Positions 35,518 to 46,903 of a DNA stretch of 64,000 bases are shown here, in pieces. Position 1 is the first letter of the stretch, and the number at the start of each line of letters is the position of its first letter. Source of the DNA: Hypholoma sublateritium FD-334 SS-4 (Eukaryota; Basidiomycota; Agaricomycetes; Agaricales; Strophariaceae). A model generated the notes under the pieces. That model was not told the DNA's origin. It saw only the letters and a program-made list of their open reading frames with translations, and did no database searches. Location of the stretch: assembly GCA_000827495.1 (NCBI GenBank), contig KN817556.1, forward strand, positions 62,001 through 126,000, read 5' to 3'. The translations under genes were made by a program, and so were the position numbers.

Positions 35518-38435
35518 CTAAGTAGGTTTTGGAATCTCGCGGCCCCAGACCTGAAGAAACTTCCTCGCCAAAATTCGCAGGCCCATCTTGTCATCGTTCG
35601 GAATTTCGGACGGCCGCAGATTCGCAAACTTGTACATATATCCAGCGAGTGGTGAGGTCGGTGCGATAAAGAGTGCATCAGAATGAATCTCCAGAAGGGC
35701 TTTTTTGAGGTCGACCAGTTCCTTGAAAAATCTACCATCAGCGATCATGAAAGGCGAACGTAAGATATGTTTTACCGGTTGGTCAATACCATTTCGCCCT
35801 TTGCCTTTGAGGAAAGATTGAAGAAGAGCGGTCCACCGTTGAATCCGAACTCCAATGCTGACTGGGGAGCCCGTGTCCTCGGTTCCTTCAGTTTCCCACT
35901 CTTCGTCCAATTCCGCCGCTGCAGTCGTGCGTGATCGTTTACGGGAAGAAGGGATACCCGCTCCTTTCACGAACTCTTGGGAGGCCACTCGCTTACGTAA
36001 CGGGGTGACAGGAGAGCGATACCCCTTTTTTTCTAGTCGAAGACTTGCCCTCACTCCACGGCCAGAAGTCGGTGTCGTCGTAGAGCTGTCGCTTATCTTC
36101 TGAGACAGAAAGACCACTCCACTCTCCGGGTCCCGGACCTCCACGTCCGACGCTCCGGATTCCGCATCATTCGCGAGCTCGTCGACGTCAGTTTCTTCGG
36201 GTTGGTCCTCCTCGGTTTCATCTCTGTCGTTGTCCCAAGGCTCGATGCCAGGGCGTACCTGGCCAATGACCATATTACGTAGTGCTTGTTGCAGGAAAGC
36301 GTTGCCGTGGTCTGGCGCCCACAGGTCACGATAGCGAGGTTGAAGATATCCTCGGTCCAGTACGATGGGCGCGGAGCGGGTCTGACAATTTTCGGATACT
36401 CCCTCTGGTATTTTCTCCCTTAATAAAGGTTCGACATCAGTCCACACTGCAGGAGCCATGGATATAGACGTAAGGGAGGATCTTTCGTTTTTTAGGAGCA
36501 ACGACACAGAGGAGGTGAAGGTCGGCGGATAACATTTACTTTTAGGAGGAGAAGGGCTGCCGGGGACCTTGGGTGGAGACTGACCAACTACTGACTGGTC
36601 CTGGAGCAAACTGGGCTGTAGTTGTCGAGTGGTATCCAGAGCGCCGTTCGCGTACGCATGTCGCACCGCTGAATTGATCAGTTCCGTGACCTCTTCGGAC
36701 TGTGCACGGTTGGTACAAAGGTCGCCAAAGTCTGTGGTTACGATCCGTGACCCAACAGGAGAACTGTCGCACTCCTGCATAGGTGACTCATGGATGCTTG
36801 GCTCTTGTTCATGGGCCGGGTCTGTAGCAGGGGGTGGGGGTTGAATTACATGGCTTGGGGAAACAGGAGGGGAAACAGAGCGAGGGAAAGCAAGCGAAAG
36901 CAATGGTGAGGATGCGATGTCGATTGGATGGTCTATACGAGTATGTGGGGGGTTTTGGTCATCAGTTGCTGAAGTGGAAATGGCGACAGGTCCCGAAGAC
37001 TGGAATGGCAGTGAGGCATTAGTGGCTGAGCCACTGCCCGAGGGAAGTTGATGCAGGGGGTTTGTAGGATCGATTCTGAAGGTTAAGTGTGCTAGTCGAT
37101 TTGCTTCGGAAAGAGAAGGCGACGGCGTTCGGTGGTACACGACATCTGGAGGTTGTTGTTGCTCTGTAACATTAGCGAGTAAGTCGGTACCCGGTGGACG
37201 TTGATATAACGGGCCCGTAGGATCGATTGTAAAAGATAAGTGGGCTAGTCGATTTGTTTCAGAAACAGAAGGTGATGGTGTTCTATACGCGACTTCCGGA
37301 AATCTCGGCGGTACTGGCGGTGCCTCAGTCAAAGGCGGGTATTCGAGGAAAGGCAAATCCTCCTCTTCGGGCTCTTCGGGACGAGTTGCCTTTCCATAAG
37401 AAGACGTGGTCCGTGAAAGAGAGTGCGTGAACGGGTGATTTACCACAGGGTGTTTGCTCTCTGTATCTCTTGAGGGACGGGTAAACGTCCGCGTGCTAGA
37501 GTCGTCCAAGGCTGGAGAAGCCCTGCGCGAGATGTTGTTGCTCGTAACTTCGCTCTGGAATTATGCCTAAATACGAAAATTATTTGGGGGAGCAGTAAGC
37601 ATACCTGAATCTCGCTGCCTTCGATGCCGAATATTTCCTCGATGATTTTCTTCGACCGCACAGTTCGTGGAACCGCCGACACCGCAGCTGGCCGAGTAAC
37701 CTTCTCCACCTTAGAAAAGTCTCTACCATGCAAAGGCTGCGTTGTGTCTGGGTGTGTTTCGACGGTCTTCATGAATGCCCTCAGATTACTGCGCATTGCC
37801 TCTCTCTCCTTGGACGCGTTTGCTGGCCGCTTTACATATATGGGCGTGGCGAAAACACCAGGGGCCACACTTGCGCTCGTCCATACCTCCAATTCATCTA
37901 AGTTAGGACGGTAGAAGACTGATTTGGTGATCCCAGACCCGCTGGCGACAGGGCGTGCCTCCTTCCCAGGTGATATCAGGTTCGCGTAGCGCCGCCGTGT
38001 GGCGGGCGGAGTCGCCATCCTGAGGCTCGGGGGATTCTGAACACGAGTACTCCTGCCCACCAGATTCTGGCTCACGGACGCCCGACTCGCAGGCTCGGAC
38101 ATCGGATGCGACAATTCGTCGACACTACCTGGCGGCGAGCATCCCGGCGCGAGAGGGGCAAACCCCAGCACTGCAGCGTCTGGAGAGAGGACAACCTCTG
38201 GCCCCTTTTCATCCGCAGGCACAATTATGCGTGTGGGTGAGTCAACACGGCTCCGGTCTGTGTTCGACTGTCCGAAAAGGCGTCCCGTGGTGGCGTCCAG
38301 AATTTTGAAGGCGGGTTCCAGCAGGCCTTGGGCCAAGGGTGAGCTAGGAGTTATCTCAGCCGAACGTGGGGTGGAACGAGCAGATGTTTGCAACTCATGC
38401 GAGTTGAAGCCAAAATCTTGGAGTTGAACGGACAT
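35518..38435 (-). CDS. large disordered protein of unknown function with internal duplication
   Basis: Two exons joined by a 50-bp intron (37,604-37,555) encode about 955 residues, start MSVQLQDFGFNSHELQ at 38,435. The N-terminal part has ITKSVFYRPNLDELEVW, VFATPIYVKRP and a helix KKIIEEIFGIEGSEIQ. The middle is Pro/Ser/Thr-rich and holds a duplicated module: RTPSPSVSETNRLAHL-FTIDPTGPLYQ and, earlier in the chain or later, RTPSPSLSEANRLAHL-FRIDPTNPLHQ (near 37,265 and 37,105). An acidic stretch NDRDETEEDQPEETDVDELA precedes basic patches (SRKRSR). The last ~110 residues look folded (WTALLQSFLKGKG, FFKELVDLKKALLEI, LGYMYKF-like, ILARKFLQVWGREI). Probably nuclear by composition; no family recognised. 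Confidence 0.75.
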
Positions 38436-39053
38436 GACGGGCGTCGGGCATGCCCAGATTTGGGGAGGGGGAAACTTAACGCCGTCACGTGCTGGTGATT
38501 CTCAGTCCCTGGTCGGTGCAAAAAAAAAAAAAAAAAAACCAGGTTTAAACTAAGTAACGCGCTTGCAATTGAGTAGGGAAGAAGTCTGAGTTCATAGGCA
38601 ACATAAAGCAAATAATATAGAGAGTTATAGAGGCCTGTGGGCCCAGGGCAAGCCGAGGAACAAACAGGTATGCCTTCTAAGTTGTCAGGAAGTCACAACG
38701 CTTTGGAAAAGCCAGAAATTCGAGGGAATGGAAAAAAGAGCCCAAATTGTTAAAGGTAGTGCGAGATAAAATGAATGGCAATGCAAACGTTGGTGCCACT
38801 CGCTATTCCAAAGAAAATAAATCACAAATCGACAGACACTAGTATTATAGCAGCTACTGTAGGCCTGTCGGTGAATATAGGTGCACTTCCACATAGGAGT
38901 GGCATGTACTAGTGCTGCCTATCATCATAATTAAGGACTCATCGCAACTCAAATTGGGGTAATGTGTTTCACTGTTCTGTCCCTGTTTGGAAATTATTTC
39001 CCGTTTGGGACCACTCCGACTATTAATGTGTAAGTATGTCTTATCATCATATT
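38436..39053. other. intergenic region with a 19-A run
   Basis: Contains the upstream region of the disordered-protein gene and the 3' flank of ERG2. A homopolymer of A at 38,520-38,538 is the longest seen in the window. No gene. Confidence 0.6.
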
Positions 39054-39879
39054 TAGATCTTCCCCCTCAGCAGGTTGGAGATAATCTCTCTCCCGGTTAT
39101 GCGTGCGGTGTTGTATAGAGTGGGAACATCAAGAGTAGAGGTGAAACCGTCAGCGAATCCGAAAGGCAGCATCAGCGGGATCCAACCTAAGTCGGAGTGG
39201 ATGTCAACAATATTTGAGCCGAGCTGGAACTAAGAACCATACCTCGCGCGTATTCCATGGCCCAGCACCCCTTGTGCATTTTGTACTGCTTCGCAACTCC
39301 TCGTGGCATTAGGTGCACCATCCCCGGGGTATACCGCTCCATCTCAAGCGCTCCGGGGCGGAAGGCCCATTGCTCTCCAGAGAGAATATGGAAGTAGTCA
39401 TCGGCTGTATGCAGGCCACTATGTCCTTCCGTGCCAAGGGGGGTACCGAAGATGATGAGGTATTCGGTGATGCTGGCGTGGATGATGTACATGGCGCCCA
39501 TGGCGCCTCCGGCATTGTTAAACACCCATTCTTCGTGGGTGTTGACATGTATTTTGTTATCCGGGTATGTTTCGGTAAGATTGGACACAATGTGCTTGAT
39601 CATACCAGCAGTGTCATTCGGCGAAGCGTCGATTGCGGCGACCTGAAGCTCGTGGAGGAAGTCTGGGTCAAAAATGTACCAGCGATCCTATACAAGCAGA
39701 GGATGTCATTTAGTGCAGTGTTCCAAAGGACCGAACGGCAATACACGTACTTTGATAGTGTCAAGCCAACCACAAAGTAGCACGAGGACGCTCAAGACAC
39801 CAATGCGCTTGACCCATGTCAGAAAGAAGCTGGGCGCGGGATGTGAGGATGTTTTTAGGTTTTTCTTGTTGGAAACCAT
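39054..39879 (-). CDS. ERG2: C-8 sterol isomerase (ERG2 / sigma-1 receptor family)
   Basis: Converts fecosterol to episterol in ergosterol synthesis at the endoplasmic reticulum. Three exons. Exon 1 encodes [18 protein letters not shown] and then a single membrane helix, [18 protein letters not shown]. Exon 2 begins [14 protein letters not shown] and carries the family hallmarks [56 protein letters not shown] and [17 protein letters not shown]. Exon 3 begins [14 protein letters not shown] and ends [14 protein letters not shown]. Length of about 220 residues is normal. An in-frame ATG lies 24 bases upstream (39,903), so the N-terminus could be eight residues longer. Confidence 0.95.
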
Positions 39880-40357
39880 GGTCGTTGAGGATTTACGCGT
39901 CAAAAGTCGTGATCCAGGTTATAAACAAGTTGTGGCTGGTGCCAACTCAACTTAGAACTTTGTATTCCGAATTCAAGAATCGACATACTTTTATGGTCGT
40001 ACGAGAAATATTGGCATCACGTGCAAGTACGCGCGGGAGTCCGGCCCTCCCATGGTTGTCGGCATCAATTGGGCGTCCATACAGTCGCCCTGCGCATAGA
40101 CCAGACTGAAGAGTTAAGACCTTCGACTTAATCATCATATCTTCACTCTAATATCTTGACTACGAAGAAGTATTCGATCGATTCAATATCTAAGAGTTAC
40201 AGTGTTTTCTATCATACTTATATTTACCTTCGTTTTATTTTCGTTATCATTTTGTTTGCATTTTGTTAGCATTGATTCTTCGAGTTTGGTGACACCCTAA
40301 GCAATACGGTACTCAGCGATAGTTGATCTGTAAGATACCTGCTAGATATAATATGCT
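39880..40357. other. intergenic region
   Basis: Upstream region of ERG2 and 3' flank of the acyltransferase. No gene seen. Confidence 0.6.
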
Positions 40358-41985
40358 TCATAACGACTTTTTTTCAAGTTTCGCGGTTGACCTCTGGATC
40401 TCCCCGGACAGAAGGTCAAAGCGAGCCTTATTCAGCGTGCTGTCTAAAACCACACTGCCGTCACCGAGGCGGCCTGCGATATATACAGCATTTGTAAACA
40501 GGAAGTCCGTTGGACTTGCCTGGTACCGATATCCACACAAGGTGCGTTTGGATCGGACGGCAGTCCAATCTGCCTCTAAGATACGGCTGGCAGAGACATT
40601 GGAGATGGTCATTGTTTCTTGTGCACCCGGAGGGCTGGGAAAGCATGGCTTCTGCAGGAGATGGTGTGCCGCAATAACATGGTCGATCGTCAGGGAGAGC
40701 CTGGACGCAGCAAATAAGCTGGTCAGAGCAGAAAGTGAAAACGACTTGACATCGCCGACAGAAAGGACGGGATAAGGGAGTGGGATGAATGCGTTATGCG
40801 GGAAAGCGGTCACAGATTTGACTGTATGCTTCAGCAAGTCTCGAAAACTGGCGAAATTGGTGCAGTGAATCATCATGGTTGAATCAGATGAACCAGAATA
40901 AGCAGTCTAGAATAAAGTATTACTCTTTAGATGCGGTGTGCGATGGATACATTTGAAGTCGGGGACTCACTTTAAATATCCATGCGGCAAGAATATCACC
41001 CGTCGTGATGTGGTGCACTTGTCCCCCCTCGGCAAGAAGAGCAGATTTAGCTGACTCGACCAAATCGGTGAGGACCGCCTTTGGAAGAAGGGCGACTCGC
41101 CTGGCGGCACCTCGCACCTGTCGTTCTCCGATGTGCCATTCGATCAGCTTCGTGAGGCCCGCTCCACCAATAGGGATAGGGATGTATCCTATGGGACCGT
41201 CGTAATTTTCCAGAGAGAACCGCTTCGCCTGCGCTTCACGAATCACGGCTTCTTCGACAGGGTTCAGGTTCAGTCCTGCATGAGGCGGTGAAGGGGGGGT
41301 CCACTCGCGCTTGCGCATTTCGGCAACAAGGGCATTCATGATTTGAGCGGCTCCGCCTCCATCGAAAATGCCATGGGAGCGCGCGAAACCAATGCAAGTG
41401 TAATCTACACCGTTGTTCGCAGATGCGGGGAAGTAGACAACATTCCAGCAGGTCAGTGGATGGTCCGTTTTCTCCCAGGCGATGCATTGTCGTGGCGTAG
41501 AAGCGTGGAGAAAAACAGACTGCGGTAACGAGGCGGACACTGGAGGAATGGGTATGGAAACATATTCAGACAGTGGGACAGGCGACACAGACGTCGTGAG
41601 CGCGTAAGTTGGATAATCGGGGGGTATTGGGCCAAGTGGTATCTTTATATACCACTTGACGTCCTAGCGGTAAATGAGAGTTGAGCGTCATGCATAGCTT
41701 AGAGGAAAGTAGGTAGCGTACCTCTCCTTCTTTGACAGACTGCAGCCTCCCGGAAAGCATTCGCCATTTTTTGGTGACGGTATCTAGTGCACTTGTGAAA
41801 GCGCTCGCGTCGATTTTGCCTTCCACAAGCCAGCCAGTGATGAAGGTGGTTCGCTCAAACATTTTGTCAAAAACTGTGAGCGGCAGTAATGCATAGTTCT
41901 CAGGAACAGAGGTGTTCATGGTGCGCTCAGGGGTTTGAGCAAAGCGATGACGGGGCGGCCAAATATTTAACGAATCCCATAACAT
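40358..41985 (-). CDS. BAHD-type acyltransferase
   Basis: Three exons encode about 480 residues. Exon 1 from ATG 41,985 reads MLWDSLNIWPPRHRF and then NYALLPLTVFDKMFERTTF and KKWRMLSGRL. After an intron (about 41,720-41,666), exon 2 begins DVKWYIKIPLGPIPPDY and contains SHGIFDGGGAA, the H-x-x-x-D catalytic motif of BAHD/trichothecene-acetyltransferase-like enzymes, followed by TTGDILAAWIFK. After a second intron, exon 3 begins TAYSGSSDS. The C-terminal DFGWG motif of plant BAHD enzymes is replaced by ASPTDFLF, common in fungal members. Predicted reaction: acyl transfer from CoA to an alcohol or amine, probably in secondary metabolism; substrate unknown. The alternative start at 41,919 (MNTSVPENY) is in frame. 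Confidence 0.85.
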
Positions 41986-43274
41986 ATCAAGCCAATTGAT
42001 TTTTAAATCATTTTAAACCTCCTGAAGACCCTGGTAATATTTTTGCTTCGGCATGGGCCGCGTTCGAGGAATTACGGCCGTAGCCATGTTATACAGCTTC
42101 CTATTTCGCGCAGTTTTCAAGATATGTGGGTATCCCAGAGCAATTTGGAATGCCTTGGTATCAAATATCACAGCCAGTTGCGATCCAGCTGACAGGAAGG
42201 TGAAATTGGGTTGACAGAAGTTAGAACCGAGACGCGAATAGGTTGGCACGGTAAACTTAGTCCGCGTGCTGCGCTGGAGCCTGTATTTGGTTTGTAAGAT
42301 AGTTTCAAGCAACATAGACCGAGAATGGACAGGACTGCGTGAATTTGGGACATAGCTCCTCAAAGTGGCGAACAGAGGCAGTCTCAAGAGGTGGCGTACC
42401 CAAGTTAGCCACTTCGATTCCCACGTAGAACCGTCCTCATCCGATGCAACTCAAATCCTGTTGATCGATCATCAATCAAGGCTACGATGGGTAACTTGTA
42501 ATTTACATAGAAAAATAAGCTCGAAGACTAAGTGAGGACAATACACCTCTGACGAGCTCTGACGCTCAACTGACGCTGATCACTCGTGTCAAGAATAAGT
42601 ATGTGTTTGTACCTGGTTCGGACTATATAAAAGTCAGATAAAATAAGCGTGTAGCAGCGTGTAGCACCTGATCTTAAGTTTCGCAGATCAGGTTCGCGGA
42701 ATATGTAAATAATAACACTCGAATTTTTGAAGGCCGGTGTGATGGATTTACAAAACGTGAATTTAGGAGACTATTTTGCAATTGTTGGGAAGCTGGAGCC
42801 ACTTTTATCACTGAGCTGATATATATTGGCGGTAATGTAGTGGTCACAAAGTGGCCATCAAGATTTGCGTCACGATTCCATGGAAAACGGAAAACGGAAG
42901 AGAGAAAAGAAGTCACCGGCGGTTGCACAAGTAGCAGAAGACAGGCGGATGCGGTTTTGCCAGCAACATTGTGTTTATCGATTAAGTACGTGATGCCCTG
43001 TGGCATGTACTTACTGGACGATGAAAAAAGCGCAGTTTGTGCATTATGGTGATACAATTCAATTCCCAAGGCAAGCAAATAACAATAGATGTGTAGATGT
43101 GGTATAGGCGCGTACACACCAGGAAGGTATGGATTCCACTGCATGAGATGGGGACCCACCGGTATGGCCCCGTTTTTTGTCAATGCTGATATGCGCGCGA
43201 ACGCGGAAATCTGGATTGCGGATGGGCTGACGACGCTGCTTTTCTCTATAGATTATATGTGTTCTTCGTCCATT
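41986..43274. other. intergenic region
   Basis: No supported gene. Two minus-strand frames (42,013-42,387 and 42,674-43,183) have no recognisable motif and no splice logic linking them. Some decayed gene material cannot be excluded. Confidence 0.4.
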
Positions 43275-45469
43275 TTACAGTTCCTCCCTTGGCTGGCCGT
43301 TCTTCGTACCATTTTCTTGCACAGACAAACACAGCGCCGGGGACGTCCCTGTGAATTCGTATTCGCATTTTTCGAGCTCTTGTACCGTTAGAATAGCATT
43401 TTCGACGCCGCAGGTAAGTTTCAGCTATATTAAGTAATGAGCCCATCAATTCGGCGATATTTTTGAAAGAGTCGCCTGCGCCAGTTCACTTACCACGACG
43501 TTACGCTCGGGCCCATTCCAGCATCTAGTACCATGCTTGTAGACTTGTTTCTGGTAGAACTCGGGCCGGCCGGGCTCAACTTCAGATGACGGGTTCCAAG
43601 ATTCGAATTTACTATATTCGAGAATAGACGACGTCAATAAAAGCGATAGAGTACTGTGGCATGTATAGCTGGAACTCACCCAAGACTAAATGTCGTTCCG
43701 CCGTGATTTGGCTTCTGCTTCACCTCCTTGAAGAGGCAGACTTCATATGTATAGCTATCATGTGAGGTCAACGATGGTGCAATGGCTAGGACTGAGTGGC
43801 TGAGACGCACTCTCCCGTATCCTTTTCCAGGCAGGTTCCGTCAAGCTTCTTCCATTCGCCCTTCGCACCGAAGCCGTGAATGTTGAAGATCTCCTTGGCG
43901 TCGCTCTCCGCCGTCTCCATGTTTTTCTTCAGGCTGTCTAGCTCATTTTCTGCATCATGGAGAGCCTGTTGGGCGCGAGATGAATCGGCTTAAAGCATGT
44001 GAGTTGGTTACATTGGCCTAATATTTACGTATACGCACCTGCTGAACCATCAGCGCTCACGATGCCGAATTTCTGGAGCCATGAAATTAAGATGTCCTTG
44101 AAATCTTCGTAGGCTGGGATTACGGAGTCGGGCATGTAAGAAGTCAGATCGAAAACTGAATAATTTCAGAGCATCAGATTGTAGAAAAGTAGTGACTGAA
44201 CGAAGTCAAACATACGGATGGAACCTTCGACAGGAGCCTGGATGTGTTCCTCGTGTTCCAACATCAAGGATATGTAGTCAGTGTCCAAGAGGCCAGGGAC
44301 CTCCCTTTGGAGATCATCCGCAGACAATGCACCTTCTTCAAGCTCTTCCTCGATGACAGCATCTTCCTCTTTGCTTTCCTCAGAGCCTTCGGTCTCTTTT
44401 CCGACATCGTTGATGTGTGGCAAGCCTGCTAGCTCCTCCCAGCCACGGACGGCCTCGAGGACTGCCATGTCTTGGTAATTCGGGTTGTATCCCGTGCGCA
44501 GGGCATCTAGGATCTCGCCAAGGGCCTTTTCGCGTTCGAGATGTTTGTTGTGTTCGCGTTGCAGTGACTTAAGCGCATTATTATGTGCCAAAAGTGATTG
44601 ATACAGAGCTAGAGAGGGGGAATAATTAATCGGGAGATATTTCATAGACTATTGATACTCACGGGATTTCTTCTTCTGCTCGAGAGCAGCCTGAGAAAGG
44701 GATTCCGTGCGCTCAGCAATATCTTTCAAATGATTAACAACAAGTGTTGAGCATGATATGATTTAACACACCTTGTAGACGTTGTACTTCCTTCTCTTTG
44801 ATTTTGATCTGTTCCGCCAACGCTTGAGCCTCTGCCTCTAGTCGTTTCTTCTCTTGGTGCGCGTATGCAATGTAGCTCGAGCGAACTTTAGCTCCCTGAT
44901 AACTGTAATTGAGGATAAGGTAAATTTATAACATGTTGATTTACCTCTCGTTGAATCTTCAGTTCAGCATCGCGTTTCTTCTTGTATGCATCCCCTATCT
45001 CCTTGCACAGGTTCGGACACACGCCAGACCGTTCGTCCGACCCGTCACAGCATTGAACCTCTACTCTGTTTAAGAAATAATGATAGCGCATTTGAAGATG
45101 TTGCTCACCACACAGTCCGTCGTTCACTCTAGAACTTGGGATATATGTTCCAATGTGGCCTTCGTTCTGGCAGTAGAACTGGGTGTCAGGGCAGGCTCCC
45201 GTGCCTGATATACATCATTAGCATCTCAGCGCGACAGCTTCCTAGGAATCTGCGGCCGAACCTGGCTCGTCGCTCCCATCTAGGCAGTCACAGGAGTCGT
45301 CATTAACGAAATCCCATGATATTTCCTTCGAGCCGTCCAAGCACCGCCAAGTACCAGCTTTTGAGGGAACGTATTTGGAAGATAAATCGGGAGAGACGCC
45401 CAGAGTCTTCGTCGGGACCACAGCGGCCGATAGGGGGAGAGAGCAGACGAGGAACACCCAAGGGATCAT
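43275..45469 (-). CDS. glucosidase II beta subunit (PRKCSH-like)
   Basis: Regulatory subunit of ER glucosidase II, which trims glucose from N-glycans and holds the catalytic subunit in the ER. Starts with a signal peptide [17 protein letters not shown] at 45,469. Two LDL-receptor class A-like modules follow ([11 protein letters not shown] and [10 protein letters not shown] with GVCPNLC). Next come coiled-coil exons ([37 protein letters not shown]) and an acidic stretch [17 protein letters not shown]. The mannose-6-phosphate-receptor homology domain carries [41 protein letters not shown] and [15 protein letters not shown]. The C-terminus is REEL, a plausible HDEL-type retrieval signal. About nine exons; shares a 177-bp upstream region with the divergent eS25 gene. 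Confidence 0.93.
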
Positions 45470-45646
45470 GGCCTGTGGTCGACTCTAACTTTACAGCAAT
45501 TACGTTCAATCGACGTGTCCAGTCGCGTTCTCGGTGTTACGTAAGCGCTGACGTGATAATGGCCTCTGAAATAAACATGACACGCAAAGACTCTTCCAAA
45601 GGTATCGTCTGTGTCGAGGGCCTCATCATCGACGGTCACCCACACT
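45470..45646. promoter_or_regulatory. shared divergent promoter, glucosidase II beta / eS25
   Basis: Only 177 bp separate the two start codons, so both promoters and 5' leaders must lie here. No TATA box is obvious. The TTACGTAAGCGCTGACGTGATAATG region (about 45,537-45,561) has two ACGT cores that could bind bZIP-type factors; this is inference. Confidence 0.5.
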
Positions 45647-46180
45647 ATGGTGAGTACGAATCTCCCCGTTATCTATCCCCCTGCCTATTTGTGAGCGTCC
45701 GACGGATGTCCTTGCAACGAACCACCAAATCTATGCCGACGGAACAGTTGGATGCGCCATTTCGACTTTGGATGTACTTGAGGGACCGACAGCTAATGGT
45801 AAATTTTCTATTCTAGGCCAAAGCAAAAGCAGCCCCCGCTGCCTCCAGCGGTGGAAAGTCCGCAAAGAAGAAGAAGTGGTCCAAGGGAAAGGTCAAGGAT
45901 AAGGCCCAACACGCCGTCGTTCTCGACAAGGCAACCTTCGACCGTATCCTGAAGGAAGTCCCCACCTTCAAGTTCATCAGCCAGAGCATCCTCATCGAGC
46001 GCCTCAAAATCAACGGCAGCTTGGCTCGTGTTGCCATCAAGCACCTCGAGAGGGAGAACCTGATCAAGCCCATCGTCCACCACTCTGCGCAGCTCATCTA
46101 CAGTAAGTCTCGATATATTTTGGCCTTCAGCTCCTCCTAAGAATTTCTCCTTAGCCCGGGCAACTGCTCAAGCCGATTAG
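45647..46180 (+). CDS. RPS25: 40S ribosomal protein eS25
   Basis: Component of the small ribosomal subunit head. The ATG (45,647) stands alone as the first coding exon. After a 167-bp intron (45,650-45,816) the main exon reads [38 protein letters not shown], then the winged-helix part [40 protein letters not shown] and HHSAQLIY. A second intron leads to a short last exon ending TRATAQAD with the stop at 46,180. About 105 residues, normal for the family. The start codon right at the donor is common in fungal ribosomal protein genes. Confidence 0.95.
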
Positions 46181-46903
46181 ATGTTTACGATTTTCTGTCT
46201 CTCGCATCTGCTTGCTTAGGCTGTATGTATTCCACCACCGCATGACAACATAAAACATCCACTATGCAAACAAATCTTACTTCGTGTGAATGTCGCTGTC
46301 GGCTGGTCAAGTTGACTTTGCCGTATACATGTTTCTGACTTCCGCTGCATCCCTTTCTGCTACCCCACCAATGACGCTTCGCACACAGATCGCGTGGCAA
46401 GCACCCCACGCTAGCGGCTTAAGTACCCTTCAGGAGTTGAAATATTTACGTCGCTCGTTCTATTGTCGTTCTATCCACAAAGTTTGCGCGGGTCAGCAAA
46501 CCTTCAGCGCTTCAGCTTTTGTTTAGCTTTTGCAGCCCGTGCTCTTAGCGTTTCACGGATTTGATGAGCTCCGCGCTCTGCTCCCATGTCCCGAGACGTA
46601 GCAGTTTTGTGGTCCATGCCCGTCAACGCTCTACTGGTTTGAGTAGCGCTACATACCCTGTATTCATTACTCGGACAGTCCGCAATCAACCATGGGAGTC
46701 TATAACTGTTGTGGAGCTCGAAGCTGAAGCTTGAGCTTGGAGGACCGAAGCGGGCCGTTTTCCGGGTAATAATTGGCCACTTGATCAGCGGTCTTGGCTT
46801 CTACTCAAGTTCTCCCCACAATGCGTACCTACTTAAGCACTTGAGGACCACAGTGAAGTCATCCGCTATCAGTATCTTCCCCTATTTCTAACACTCTCCC
46901 AGA
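46181..46903. other. intergenic region
   Basis: 3' flank of eS25 and upstream region of the FGGY kinase. No gene supported. Confidence 0.6.

Noticed and set aside
42674..43183. 169-residue minus-strand frame
   Set aside because: Composition is odd, no domain, and it sits in the 3' flank of the glucosidase II beta gene.
45650..45816. Possible snoRNA in the eS25 first intron
   Set aside because: No paired C (RTGATGA) and D (CTGA) boxes were found at the right spacing.
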